Source: Lucifuga dentata | Lineage: Eukaryota > Chordata > Actinopteri > Ophidiiformes > Bythitidae | Length of the DNA: 64,000 nucleotides | Direction of reading: 5' to 3' | NCBI GenBank assembly: GCA_014773175.1 | Contig: VXCM01003603.1 | Span: forward strand, 46,284-110,283 | Notes under the pieces: generated by a model | What the model saw: the letters and a program-made list of their open reading frames with translations, nothing else | What the model was told of the DNA's origin: nothing | The model's database searches: none | Shown: positions 47,280 to 58,915 of the stretch, piece by piece | Layout: each line of letters begins with the position of its first letter | How positions within the stretch are numbered: position 1 is the first letter of the stretch | Position numbers and translations under genes: made by a program

Positions 47280-49891
47280 ACTGCAACAATTCAGAAATCA
47301 GACCCAAAAGGAGATTCGGAGAGCAGATGAAACAGTAAAAAAACAAAAGACTTTACCAGAGAGCAGGCAGGAAGTCCAAGGGAACAAATGAAAGGAGAAT
47401 GTTGAATCAGGAGTCGAGGGGCAGGCAGGATTGTGACCATGAACATGGGAAGAGCAGGCTAACGGTCCAATCGGTTGGCGGGAATATAGATAGAGACGGA
47501 AATATAGCCTGCAGACTGGGAAGAGTTAGACCTGATGTCACTGTGATAGTAATTATACTCTAAGGTGGAGAAGAAGGATTAAGGCACTTGCTGCAGCTCG
47601 GGCATGTAGTAATGATGGCTGCTATGTCATTCATGGGTGGACAGAGTAGAAGAGTGTTGCATTTTATGATATGTGTGTGTTGGAATGGCAAGGGAGTTCT
47701 GATCTGTGTGCTTAAATGCATTGTAGATAGGTGATACATATCAGAACCCTAAGGGGACATGGGATGAGTTAAAAAAAAAAAAAAAAAAAAATCAGTGGAA
47801 GGGGGTAAAAACAAAACAAGCCCATTTGCATCATCTTGCAAAAGTCATTGTGCTGTCTTGCAAAAGTTTTGCCTCATAGTGAAAATATTTTGGAGAGGTC
47901 TTGCAAAACTTGTCAAAAAAAAAGGCTATTTATATGTATGTTCCAAACTGAAGTGCTCCATGTCAGTTTTAGTTTAGCCTATAAGTGTTTGCAGTTAATC
48001 TGCAGTATATTTTCCTCAACCACTTTATTGTTGATTGTGACAAAGTGTAATACTTAGAAATACTCAGAACTCAGTGTAATGTTCAGAACAAGTGCTTAAT
48101 CAAGTTTTCTTGCTGGCTTGAACTTAATTATATGTATTTAGCAGCATCCAAATGATTCTGGTTTCAGTAATAAAATAATAAAGTTTGCATCAAGTCAGTT
48201 CAGCAAAAGAGACATCTGTCCAAAACCTGATTTATCTTTACTGTTCACTTGAAAAATGACCTGTAGACTTGGGTTTTTGCACTATTTCGCTTGCATTATA
48301 ACACAAAAGTTCCTGCATTATCTTGCAAAATGTCTTGTTTTATTTTTTTTTATTTATTTATTTTTTTGGTTTTGTTTTGTTTTGTTTTTCCTTCCACTGT
48401 TTTTTTTTTTTTTTTTTNTTTTTTTTTTTTTTTTACTCCTCCCATGTTCCCTTACAGGCTCCGTAGAACTGTTGCAGATCTGAAAATATCCAATTCCATT
48501 TGCTTTTTTACTGCTTACATGTACACACAGCATATATTAAATATGTCACATTAAGCCAAATTGGCCCACATGTAATTGAAATGTAAATGTAAATGAAGCA
48601 AATCCTACATACCCATTGATCGTTATGGGGAAACTGCTTACAGTGGATTTTTTGCAGTGCAGCCAAATGTTTGTAAAGGTTCTGCTGTGCTGGTTTATGA
48701 TGAATACAAATTACATTTTACCAGCAGCTATTTATGCTGAATGTACAATGTGGCGAATTTGATTTTTACTCAGTTTGTGAGTGAATAAATGCAATCAATA
48801 GGTTATGCGTTATAGGTTATAGGTCATAAAAACAACTTGGCACATAGACGATCATGCATTTGTAGTGAAAATAAGACTGAACCCTGTGAGAAAATCCTGT
48901 AGAATATCAGCACAAGCTGTTAAGACTAAAAACTAAAAATAAAGCTATAATATCAGAGCAGGATGCATTGTGAAAAAATGTGAACACAAACACTGCGGAT
49001 GTTTCGTTGAGTGTCATCAGAGGTTGAGTCAGTCAAAGCTTGTGGTTATGAGCTTCAAATCAAATATGCTTGAATGGTGCATTAGAGGAAGAAACCTGCG
49101 TTTGACTTGTTTGAAGAAGTCTGAAAAAGGTTTTGCAAATGTTGCATCACATTTGTCTGTGTGAAGACCTGCACACGTGCACATGCTCACTCTGGCTGCA
49201 TTTCTTTACCTTTGTTCACATGTTTGTGCTGGAGTTGGATTAAAAAGCTGAGTTCTCATCCCAGTCAGGTCAAGGGGAAATTAAAAATCAAAAGTTTTGC
49301 ATCGTAAATGCACCTAGGCAATGTGGATCAATGTATGATACTTATACTGACTTGGTTTTAGCTCTTGTGAATAAAACTTGTCAGTTAAAGCTGAGGGTTT
49401 TTTTGCAGCTATCTCTGAAGATTTACATCTCTGAACAACTGAAATATGAGAAAAATAAAACTAAATGTAAGCTATTCATTTATTCATGAAGTGTTTTTGT
49501 CAGAGGAAGCCAAACCCTATTTCAGCCCACACTGCACAGAAGGCAGGCAGACAGCTTGGTCTCGTTCCTGAAGCTTGGATCCATGATTCTCACTATTTAT
49601 TTGCTTACATGTTGAAATCAAACTATAACGGCCAAAAATGTGAAAATTTCATGAACAAATCTCATACTGCGATGCTATCTGAAATACTTTCTTTACCAAC
49701 ATATTGACAAAACAGTCAAATTGGATATCTTGCATAATTCTTTACTGTGAAAACTTTATCAGCTCTAATTTCTTAAAATAGATTATTGTGGCAGCTAAAG
49801 TTTGATTTTGTTTGAGTGGTTATTATAAGACAAAAGCCAGGGAAATGCTGAATATATAGCAGTTATGTTGTGATTACAGTATTTATTTGTA
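47280..49891. other. Unannotated stretch
   Basis: 47280-47480 is purine-rich (GCAGGCAGGAAGTCCAAGGG), faintly like regions near LTRs of fish retrotransposons, but unproven. Poly-A lies at 47770-47790 and a poly-T/N join at 48419. Confidence 0.5.
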
Positions 49892-49896
49892 TTGCT

Positions 49897-51405
49897 CAGG
49901 GTTTTTCCTGGCTCAAAATGAAGTGGAGGCATTACCATAACAGTCGAATTGGGATCCTAATTTTTTACTGGGAATTTAAGGATGTCTAGAATATCTGTAG
50001 TTGTCCGCTGCTTCTCCGTGCCACCCTTTCTCTTTTTAGGATCCATTTTTCATTAAAGCGCCAACTTGTAAAATATACGTTTTTTTTGTTTTTTTTTTTT
50101 AATTATGTTTTCTTTGTTTAAATTAATTTTAATTGATATAACATTATGCAATGCAAAGGCCACTGGCTGGCCCACCAGGAAAAGCCCCGCCTCTCCTGAT
50201 GACCGATCCAACCCTGCATCCTGATCAAGTGTCTGTCTGCCTTCTGTGCAGCACACACATGCATGTGTACCAACTGGCTCAAGTAAACATTTTTTACAAG
50301 AAACGTATTTTAAGAGTTCTAATAATTATTTGATTGAAGAAAATGACAATCATCTATCTATAAAGACAGTTTCTCTGTCTGCCTGTCTGTAGCATTAATA
50401 TCTCTAGAACCCGCCACTGTATGAAGCTGAAATTCAGTAGGTATAATGCTCAGGACCCAAGGACATGCAGTGCCGCATGCAAAGTTGCTTGGATGAGCAG
50501 TTCTTGAATTGAGCTGTGCCGGTAAAAAGTAGTCCATGCAGCAGGATACGCTCTGGCCGTGGCAACATATGCTCTGCTCCACGGGAACTTATGGCAGGTG
50601 CTGAGCACACCACAAAGTCCAACCTGGTCCAAACAGGCACGTTTTCAATGGGCACTGCACTCATTAATTTAAATTTCAAATCAATTGAGTGATCCAATTC
50701 TATCCAGCAAAGACTTTTGAAATACATATGTGAATACAGTTAATATTTTGAACCTTCAAGCTCTTTGTAGCCTATGTGTGTATGAGATAGAAAAACATAA
50801 ACAATTAAACATGCATGACTGAGCATATTGTGTCCTGACCAAAAACCAAAATTTCCAAGACAAGGGGCTCTTGTGCCATGGACACAATGGCACAATGGCA
50901 GTCCGACACTGGTTTCACCTGCCCTCATGATTCTCCTCCTCGCAAACTCGCTTTGTAAAGTAATCACTGATTCTATGAGCCATATCTGCAAAGCTGAAAA
51001 CATTACACTGAAAGTAACGCTTATTTAGGAAAACTTTTTAAGAAACTGGACGTGCTTGGATGCAAAAGAAACAATATTCACCTGTTTGAATAGCCACGAA
51101 ATATCAGGGTGCCACCTGACACATTGGGAAAATTGCATCTCTTTTCTTTCTCTTTGGCAGTTTTGATAGCGCCTTTCCTGGTGCACTGTGCTGATTACGA
51201 TACAGCGCACCACATCAGCATAATGCCGCAGCTGCAGTTACAAATGACAGATATCCACGGAGTGCAATGGGTATCTGTCAGATTGTCAGAAAATAGTGTT
51301 TTCCATGAATAGTGTTTTCCCGTCAGAGTTTTGTTGACAGTCGGAGGCAGCACCAAATTTGACCGAGGCGGCCGCCTAATAATTCTCTATGCAGGAAAAA
51401 CCCTG
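49897..51405. mobile_element. hAT-like non-autonomous element (about 1.5 kb)
   Basis: CAGGGTTTTTCCTG opens it at 49897 and its exact inverse CAGGAAAAACCCTG closes it at 51392-51405. Weaker inverted similarity continues inward (GGAGGCATTACC / GGCGGCCGCC). TTGCT stands immediately outside both ends (49892-49896 and 51406-51410), a candidate 5-bp target duplication. No transposase core is visible, only a relict N-terminus-like frame at 49957-50046. A fragment at 58868 shares its subterminal sequence. Confidence 0.65.
49957..50046 (-). pseudogene. Relict 29-codon frame, hAT transposase N-terminus-like
   Basis: On the minus strand from ATG at 50046 the frame reads MDPKKRKGGTEKQR and continues to a stop at 49957. 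The basic start resembles N-termini of hAT-type transposases such as MxKRKRKGGAEK, as I recall them. It runs toward the nearest terminus and stops within 60 bp of it, so it cannot encode a transposase. Confidence 0.35.
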
Positions 51406-51625
51406 TTGCTCACATGGATGCAACACACTACATCCATGTATATGTACAATATTGTATAATATCGTGTATATATACACCAATGTGGTGGTGCTGTATCGTA
51501 ATCAGCACAGTGCACCAGGAAAGGCATTACCAAAACTGCCAAAGAGGAAGAAAAGAGATGGAATTTTCCCAATGTGCAGGCCGCATCCTGATGTTTCATA
51601 GATGTTTCAATGAAAGGTTGATTTC
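51078..51625. repeat. Inverted repeat, arms of about 135 bp
   Basis: Left arm 51078-51215 includes TTTTGATAGCGCCTTTCC, GGTGCACTGTGCTGATTACG and ATACAGC. The right arm (about 51485-51625) carries the reverse complement of each in order. The loop is about 270 bp and contains the right end of the hAT-like element, so the two structures overlap. Confidence 0.75.
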
Positions 51626-51838
51626 ACATAAATCCCAAATTAACCTATATATATATATATATATATATATGGCTACTGCTCACATGGAGCAGTACACTAT
51701 ATCCATACTTATGTACAACAATATATGTACGTACAGTATGATTTTTTTTTTGTTGTTGTTGATAAATATACAGTATAACAACAACAACAACAAAAAAAAT
51801 CATACCATATCAGAATTTGGGATTTATTCTGTGTGAAA
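51624..51838. repeat. Palindromic unit with nested arms
   Basis: The outer pair is TTTCACATAAATCCCAAATT against AATTTGGGATTTATTCTGTG. The inner pair is CAGTATGATTTTTTTTTTG with a GTTGTTGTTG tract against CAACAACAACAAC and AAAATCATACC. A (TA)n run lies in the left half. GCTCACATGGA, then ACACTA.ATCCAT, repeats a segment at 51409. Confidence 0.7.
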
Positions 51839-54689
51839 CAAACCTCACCAACAACAAAAGTAACAGGTCATTCACTGATAAGGACCAGAGCAAATGGACT
51901 TTTCGTTGATTTGTAGGGGACAGGACCAGCCAACGTAATGTATTTCTCACCACTTCTTTCAGTTCTTTTGTGTTCATGTGCATTCATTTGAGTTTTAAAT
52001 AGTACTGTAAGTTTGGGTGTGCAGTACATCTAATATTAAATATTCTGGGCGAAGTGTATTGATTGTAAAGTATGAAATGACAAATTTCAGTTTCTTACTT
52101 GTGACATGAGGGACGACCTCAAATCTTTCTTCCCTATAAGTTAGACTATCTGGATTTCAAAGTACCTTGCAGCCCGTAGCCTCGTGTCAAGGTGGCAGAT
52201 TACTTTGCCTTCAATGCCACTGTTTCCCATTATGTTCAAAATTACTTTCTGGCATTTCATTCATCTTGAAGATAATATAAATTATGAGCAGGAAACCTTA
52301 AGGACCCCTCAGGATCAGATTACAGGCACATCAGTGAAACATTTCACCTGCGCTCCCCTATCTACGACAGTCTTACAATGCTTTTAATTTGTATGTAAAT
52401 ACAGCGTTGGGTTCCTGCCCAGTTTTTTGTCAAGATGATTAATTCAATTTGTTGAATCACAACACAAATTGAGATCATTTCTGCTCTCATTAAATAGCCT
52501 GAATTTATTTGATGGTACAAATAACTTCATTTCATTACATGCCTAAATAGATATTTGAATTGAATGTAGGAGTCATTCAAGGCTAAAGAGGAAAAACCCC
52601 TATAGAGATAATGTCATTAAGCGAAGCGAAGCATTGAAGGAAAAAGAATTATCTGAGGGACCTTTATCTCACAAAAGAAACTTTGCTCTTCAAAGATGCA
52701 GGGTTACATAAGCTTAACCTCTGTCATCGCTTGATGTGGAAAAACTGAAAAAAAAAAAAAAAAAAAACCCTTTTCACTCTTTACTCCTACATGCTTCACA
52801 GAAAGATTAAACAGAGTTGAAACGGGTCTTTTTCGTCTGCATTTCCATTTGTGCTTGGTAACAAAACTGTTGACCTTGGAGCAGAGAAGGATCCCGTTAA
52901 CAGCTTCCCTGCAGTGTTTTCACAGCTGAGAAAAATAGTCCAAGCTTGATTAGCTTCCATTGTTATCCATATCATATCTCTGCAGTGCATTGTCTGTTGC
53001 CAGGCTTTGAAGAGTGTTATCATCAGTGGAAAGTCGTCTGTCCCAGGAGTGCTGTACATTGAAAATCCCAAGCATTACTAAATAGGCTGGCCTTTGCTGC
53101 AGCGCTGTCCCTCTATGACCTTCATCATTCCACAAAAACCTCTTCTCTGTGATGTAGACCCCCTGCTTCTTCTCTGTTGGAAGGAAATTTGTTGTGGTCA
53201 TGAGTTAGAGATCTAGTAATATTTGGAAGCTCCCTGACATCCCTTTTAGCAGAAAAAGGGAGAAAGTGTTGTGTCCTTTTGGAAAAAGCTTTAAGACCCT
53301 TTTCTGCTGCCACAGCATTAAACCTTTTGGCGCTTCTTTGCTATTAAAAACAGGACCTGTGGCATTTTCCATTGACCATGGTTATCATTGGTTACAGTTT
53401 CAGTTTCTGGTCCCTGTTCAATATGTGGGACTTGTTGGACCAAACAGGACCCTGGAGGTGGGGCTATTGCATGGCTTAGTGCTGATTGATCACAAAAACC
53501 ATGGCATCACTGAAGTGGCTATGACAGCTGTTAGCCGGCTTGGTTTTTGAGCAATGCATTTGGAAGGTAAGTAACAAGCAAACAAATCCTAAATCTGCAG
53601 TTCTAGCAATTCTTTGTCATTTTCTGTGTCGTAAATCTGTGTCCATAATCTGCCATCACAGCCACACCCTCCTTTTTATGGATCTCTCCATACAAGCCAC
53701 AAAGTGCTGATTAAATACTGTATATGGCTTTCCAGGGAAAGAAATAAAATCAGACCTCAGCACCTCGCTTTCCACCATGTTTGTTGCGTTGGACTACCTA
53801 ACCATGCTCTGTGGTGATGTAGGTCATGATGGCGTTGGTCGTCATCGCGGCTGAGTTCAAACAGTAAATAGACAGTAATTAGAACTGGATCTAGGGCTAG
53901 TTCTAGTTTGGTCTAGTTCTTGTTTCTAGTTCATGTTCCTTGTGCAGTGGAAAGAGAATTTTAGTCAATGGAAAATGCACAACTTCCTGTTTTTAGTACC
54001 AAAGAAAGTATGTAAGTCTTTGCACACTGCTGCTTGACAGCATGCTGCATATACTGTATGTGAGCAGTTGTGACTGACTGATGAATGGAGAATACACTGA
54101 AAGAAGGGAGGAGCATACAGAGCATCAAGTGTATTCAAATGGCCATGCTGTGGTAACAAAAACATCCCCCTCTGTCATGAATTCTACTTAACCTACATAG
54201 GGTCCCATTACTCTGACTCTCCTTCTGCCATATCCCCGTGTACTCCTCTCTTCCACCTTCATTACAATTCTCTCAATCATACCCACCTCCATCTATAACA
54301 TTCTGTCTGATTCTCACTCGAGATTCTTATTTTCTAACTTCTCCCTGTCTGTTGCCCTCTGGGGCAGCAGTAGTACTGAAACTGCTGTAAAAGTCTTTGC
54401 TGTGGGATACCTGAGCCATCTGCAGGGTTTAGGTGTTCATCTGCTGTCAGGAAATGTGATTATAATGTGTGTGCAGAGAAAACAAAACCTTAAGCTCCTT
54501 TTCTGAACTCTTCAAACAAAAAAAAAAAAAAAAAAAAAAANTTTTTTTTTTTTTTTTTAATGCATTCATCATCTTTAGTTCCGATGCAGTACCAACAGCG
54601 GCACATGACATGTCTGAAGAAAACTATATTATTAACCTGGAGATTTCATTAGCATTCTATTGTGATTCATTGTGTGTTTGTGTTCAGCA
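51839..54689. other. Unannotated, repeat-poor stretch
   Basis: Poly-A at 52748-52767 and a poly-A/poly-T switch at 54541. No exon with both splice signals and an open frame was found by eye. Confidence 0.55.
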
Positions 54690-54930
54690 GTTTATAAAGC
54701 TGATAGGTGGTGGTGATTTTCGGCTTCAGGCTTTTGTTTGTGATCTTTGCATGAGACTGTAGGAGAGGCAGCATATTAAGCCATTAATGGCCAAATGCAA
54801 ATATTGCTAACTGAGTTTTTATTGTGACCCCTAATAAGCAGGTACTTGTCAGTTTCCATGCTGACCTATGAGCATTAATAAAGCTTTTTAATGAATTGGT
54901 AAACATGTAATTTATGGAAATAGCATATAG
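54690..54930. promoter_or_regulatory. Candidate conserved non-coding element with POU octamer
   Basis: Holds the 12-bp palindrome GCCATTAATGGC (54780-54791), which has homeodomain-type TAAT cores. An exact octamer ATGCAAAT (54795-54802) follows directly. AAGCATTAATAAAGC-like and TAATGAATTGG motifs follow. Complexity is high and no transposon is recognised. Function is inferred only from motif clustering. Confidence 0.3.
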
Positions 54931-55608
54931 ATGCAATTTCAAATTGACAGAAACAGTTACGCTCTGGGAAACACAAATGTGTATAATTCCCTTCAGTGCT
55001 GCACATTTTTTTGCACTGTGCAGATGAGTACACAGATCCTGGGAAAGTTCTGGCATACAGCAGCCGCTGACACTGGCAAAGCACTCAGACCCTACTGTGT
55101 GCGACGGCTGTTATTTGAAATAACCTTCCAGTTTCTCTGTCGCATTTTAGCACCTGGAGAAGGAATTCGAGCAGAAAATCAGGAATTGCAGTCATCTAAA
55201 TGTGAGAGGGGAAGGCATGAGTAACAAGGTCAAAATAGAACTTTAGGTATATATTTTAACTAAAGGAAGCAAGATTTGAATTAAACATGACAGTCATTTT
55301 TTTTTTTAAAACTACATCGTTAAGGTCTTTAATAATGAACCCTAGCTTGATCCTGGCCAAAGGGATTATGATTAAAACAATTCTGTGCATTTTGATGTGT
55401 CTCCTGTTTGAACAATGTATATTGAAAGCAAAACGATCAAGCAAGCCTCTGTCCTGCTGCAAAACAAACAGACATTCAGACAAACAAACATTCATAAATG
55501 GTAACACGTGATTTACTGCGCCGATATGGGCAAATGTCATCACGCAACCAGGTTCCCTCATTCAGATGTTGCCGGCATCTTTTAGTATTTGCCTTGAAAG
55601 AGGCTTTA

Positions 55609-55733
55609 CTCACCACAGTATTTCTTTATTTACATGTCAGGGAAGTGATTCATTAAAAAAAAAAAATCACNCTCACCACAGTATTTCTTTATTTACATGT
55701 CAGGGAAGTGATTCATTAAAAAAAAAAAATCAC
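55609..55733. other. Assembly-overlap duplication around N (55671)
   Basis: The 62 bases at 55609-55670 are repeated at 55672-55733. Confidence 0.85.
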
Positions 55734-57283
55734 ACAAACATTAAGACATGTTTCATTCTAGTGATACATTTTAGTGGTAAGGAATCTGAGCAACATTTAA
55801 AGCTGTAATTGCCTCACATGTGTTAGCAATCAATAAATTTGATTGATACACTCACACATCTGGTGGTGTCTGATTGTAGTTTTGGAGACTTTCTGACCCC
55901 AAGACCTAACTAACGTCTGCAGTTCTCCATCTTGGAGATTTTATGGCCACTTGAACCATCCTCCTTGCTTTGTGTGGGGTCAGCATAGACCCACATCCTC
56001 TTCCAGGCAGATTGAGAAAAATATTTGTTTCATAAGAATTTATTTTTCCTTTCAATTTCAATTTCCTTTTAATTAAAGTTCATATTTTTGTTCATATTTT
56101 GAATGAAAGCTCAAGAGGATAAACATAAAGAAGTTTTTTTGTTTGTTTGTTTTTTTGACAACTCAAAATTATTTACCATTGTCGCCAATATTTGTGGAGG
56201 ACATTGGAAAAATAAAGGCCTTGCATGATACACAGACATTCATGTTTGAGCAGGTAGGGAAAGCACAAACTGTGGCCATCCTCGACCCCAAAATGATGCT
56301 ATGCTGGTTGAGTTTTGATACTCATCAGACACGACCTCTACTCCCACTTTATCTGAACTGAGTTCACAAGACAAAAGCCAGAAGCACACTTCCGCCACAA
56401 AGATTTCACACATTTCTGCATGAAAAGTCACACAGCATCCTCTTGTTTCAAAGGGATGACTTAGCCTAAATTTTAACCTCATTCTGCCTACTCTGCCATT
56501 TACAAACATCCAGTAAAACGGTCAAGTAGGAGGCTGTGTGAACAGTAGGTGAGCAGGCAGCATGTGAAAGCATGCAACACTTCAAACGTCTGTATGCCAT
56601 TAAAGTATCATTTTTCAAATAAAGTCAATTCAGCTGCTGGTTGATGATAAATGCTGAGCTCAGACGGCAAATGTAGAAAACTAAAGATACAGACCAGGAT
56701 GTGACCAGGATGGATGGATTTTATCATCACGTTGCAATGAAGATTAGGCTCAGGCTGAAAGAAGCCTGTTTTATGAGTCATGTCTTTGAAATGTGTTTTC
56801 CATAAATTCCCAACAAGTAGCTTTAAACTGAGAAATTATGTTGAGTACTGTACATTAGGGTTTATGTCTGTGGTATATTCTGTGTTTGCTTTTCAGGGTT
56901 TCTCTGAAGGTCAAAGCTTGTCAAAATATAGCATTTTATAGCTGCATCCAACATGAAAAGGAAAATAAATTCTTGGTCTCCCATAGGGGCCTGTGTCATC
57001 TGTATCCAGATATGTTATTAAGATAAGGCAAACGCCTGTTAATGCATGGTGTAAATGCACACATGGATGAAACCTCAGGAAATCTAGGTTCATCAAGTTC
57101 AGTGGGGACACATTTATGACAAAAAAAAAAATCCGCCCACAAGTTTAAAAAAATCGTTTCGCCTGGTCTTTCATCTTGCTCTCGTTAATAAATGTACTCT
57201 GAATCCAGATTTTGGCTTGTTGAAAAATGGGTACCTGTATAGTGACAGCCCATTCATAAAAGTAGTTTTTATTAAATAAAAAA

Positions 57284-57326
<43 letters not shown>

Positions 57327-57599
57327 ATATTATAAAGGATGAAGCTCTTCCTGAAAATCAATTTCAGTGCAGGCAGTATCGAGAAGGCAATATTAATATT
57401 CGTAAGTGCAAGTCCTGACCTCGGTTATGTCATTAACATAATAATAATAACATAAATACAGAGATATTTTAGCATTTTAAATGTAGAACTGAGGCTTACA
57501 CACTCAGCGTCACCGAATCAAGCTGCAAGTCTGCTGTGTCAAAAGAGATTTAAAAAATAATCTAAGTAGGAAACAACCTAAGCACTAAATCCCTTCTGA
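55734..57599. other. Unannotated stretch
   Basis: (AAAT)n at about 57277-57327. No recognisable gene or transposon. Confidence 0.6.
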
Positions 57600-58140
57600 A
57601 AGGACAAATTAATTAGCTTTAAAGGTCTTTTGACTTTGATGTGTTCAGTCTTTTCGCTCCACCTGCTGATGGAGAGAAAAGTAATACGCATCATCTGAAT
57701 GTCATCAGTTTATGTAACCACTTTCAGATCTCAACGTGGGATCATTGATATCCGTGTGTTGACTTTGATGTAGTCCATTTGACATTTTTAGCAGCCAGTC
57801 ATCATTAATTAATGAAACTCATTTGTTCAGAGTGCTTGGCTGTGTCAAATGTTCAGAGCTGCTTAACTGAAATGCAAAGCCCATTTCAGAACACAAAAAA
57901 TTAAAGCAGTGGCAGAGCTGTAGTTAATACATTTTCTTGACATTTAAATTGCAATGACGGCATTATAATACATGCTCAGAGTTGTTAAAAGCACAGGGAG
58001 TGTATAGAAGTGTCCTGTGGAAATAAAGTGGAGTGAAATGAATGGAGTCTGCTGTCACAGACTGATTAATGAAATTTGGATGTACAACTTAAGATAACCT
58101 TTATTTCCGGATTACAGCGTCATTTTAATTAGAGATGGTA
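57600..58140. promoter_or_regulatory. Candidate conserved non-coding block
   Basis: A repeat-free segment rich in homeodomain-type sites: ATTAATTAGC near 57609, TCATTAATTAATGAAAC near 57802, CTGATTAATGAAA near 58061 and CATTTTAATTAG near 58121. TGAAATGCAAAGCCCATTTC lies near 57869. Long stretches have balanced complexity unlike the surrounding simple repeats. Conservation cannot be tested here. Confidence 0.3.
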
Positions 58141-58317
58141 TCCACAGACCACATGGTAATTAAAGATAGCAATTTCAGCCACAGATTTAAAAAAAATATA
58201 TATCCAGTGAATTAGACAGTGATTTAAGAATGTATATGTCAGTCATCCTCAAAGTCTGGACTCCGGTCCAGATTGGGACCAAATCACAAATAGCTCCAGA
58301 CTCTGAGCAAATTATAC

Positions 58318-58632
58318 TTTTCATATGGGGCAGGGCCTTTCTGTGTGGAGTTTGCATGTTCTCCCTGTGTCCGCATGGGTTACCTCCAGGTACTCCGGCT
58401 TCCTCCCACCTCCAAAGACATGCATGTCAGGTGAATTGGGAACTCTAAATTGCCCATAGGTGTGAATGAGAGTGTGAATGTGTTTGTCTGTCTATGTCAG
58501 CCCTGCGATAGACTGGCGATCTGTCCAGGGTGTACCCTGCCTCTTGCCCTATGACCGCTGGTATAGGCTCCAGCCCCCCCGTGACCCTCAACAGGACAAA
58601 TGGGTTTAGAAAATGGATGGATGGATGGATAT
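58318..58632 (+). mobile_element. L2-like LINE 3' region
   Basis: Shows the familiar fish L2-like order: GTGTGGAGTTTGCATGTTCT, CCTCCCACCTCCAAAGACAT, GCGATAGACTGGCGA, CTGTCCAGGGTGTACCCTGC, TAGGCTCCAGCCCC, then (ATGG)n. It is the best preserved L2 scrap in the window. The coding part is absent. Confidence 0.85.
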
Positions 58633-58854
58633 ATATGTATTATTTGTATTATCTGTGAGACATTGCTGGAACAAAATGAGTCAAAATGCGAAACCGAATG
58701 TCTAACTGCTCCACTATCTGTGTGAGAATGTCTCTGCTTTGGTATGGTCTAATCACAATCAGCGTCCCATCGTCTCCATGACAACAATGGGTTGACAGGG
58801 CGTTGGGCTCATTGAGAGTTGACAGTACAGCTACTTTCATCAGCACCTACCCCC

Positions 58855-58915
58855 ACCTCCCTGATCGACACCTTAAATTCCCGGTAAAAATTAGGATCCC
58901 AATCCGACCCTGACT
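58855..58915 (-). mobile_element. Fragment related to the hAT-like element at 49897
   Basis: CCTTAAATTCCCGGTAAAAA and TTAGGATCCCAATCCGAC are the reverse complement of 49946-49980 with few differences. Neither terminus is visible. Confidence 0.6.

Noticed and set aside
47280..47560. Purine-rich GCAGGCAGG segment as a retrotransposon LTR edge
   Set aside because: No primer-binding site, inverted TG..CA borders or duplication could be found.
53266..53550. 94-codon frame followed by AAG|GTAAGT
   Set aside because: The frame stops before the donor and no acceptor-bounded open exon exists.
54931..55224. 97-codon frame after a TTTTTTTGCACTGTGCAG acceptor-like tract
   Set aside because: No donor at a sensible position and no recognisable protein family.
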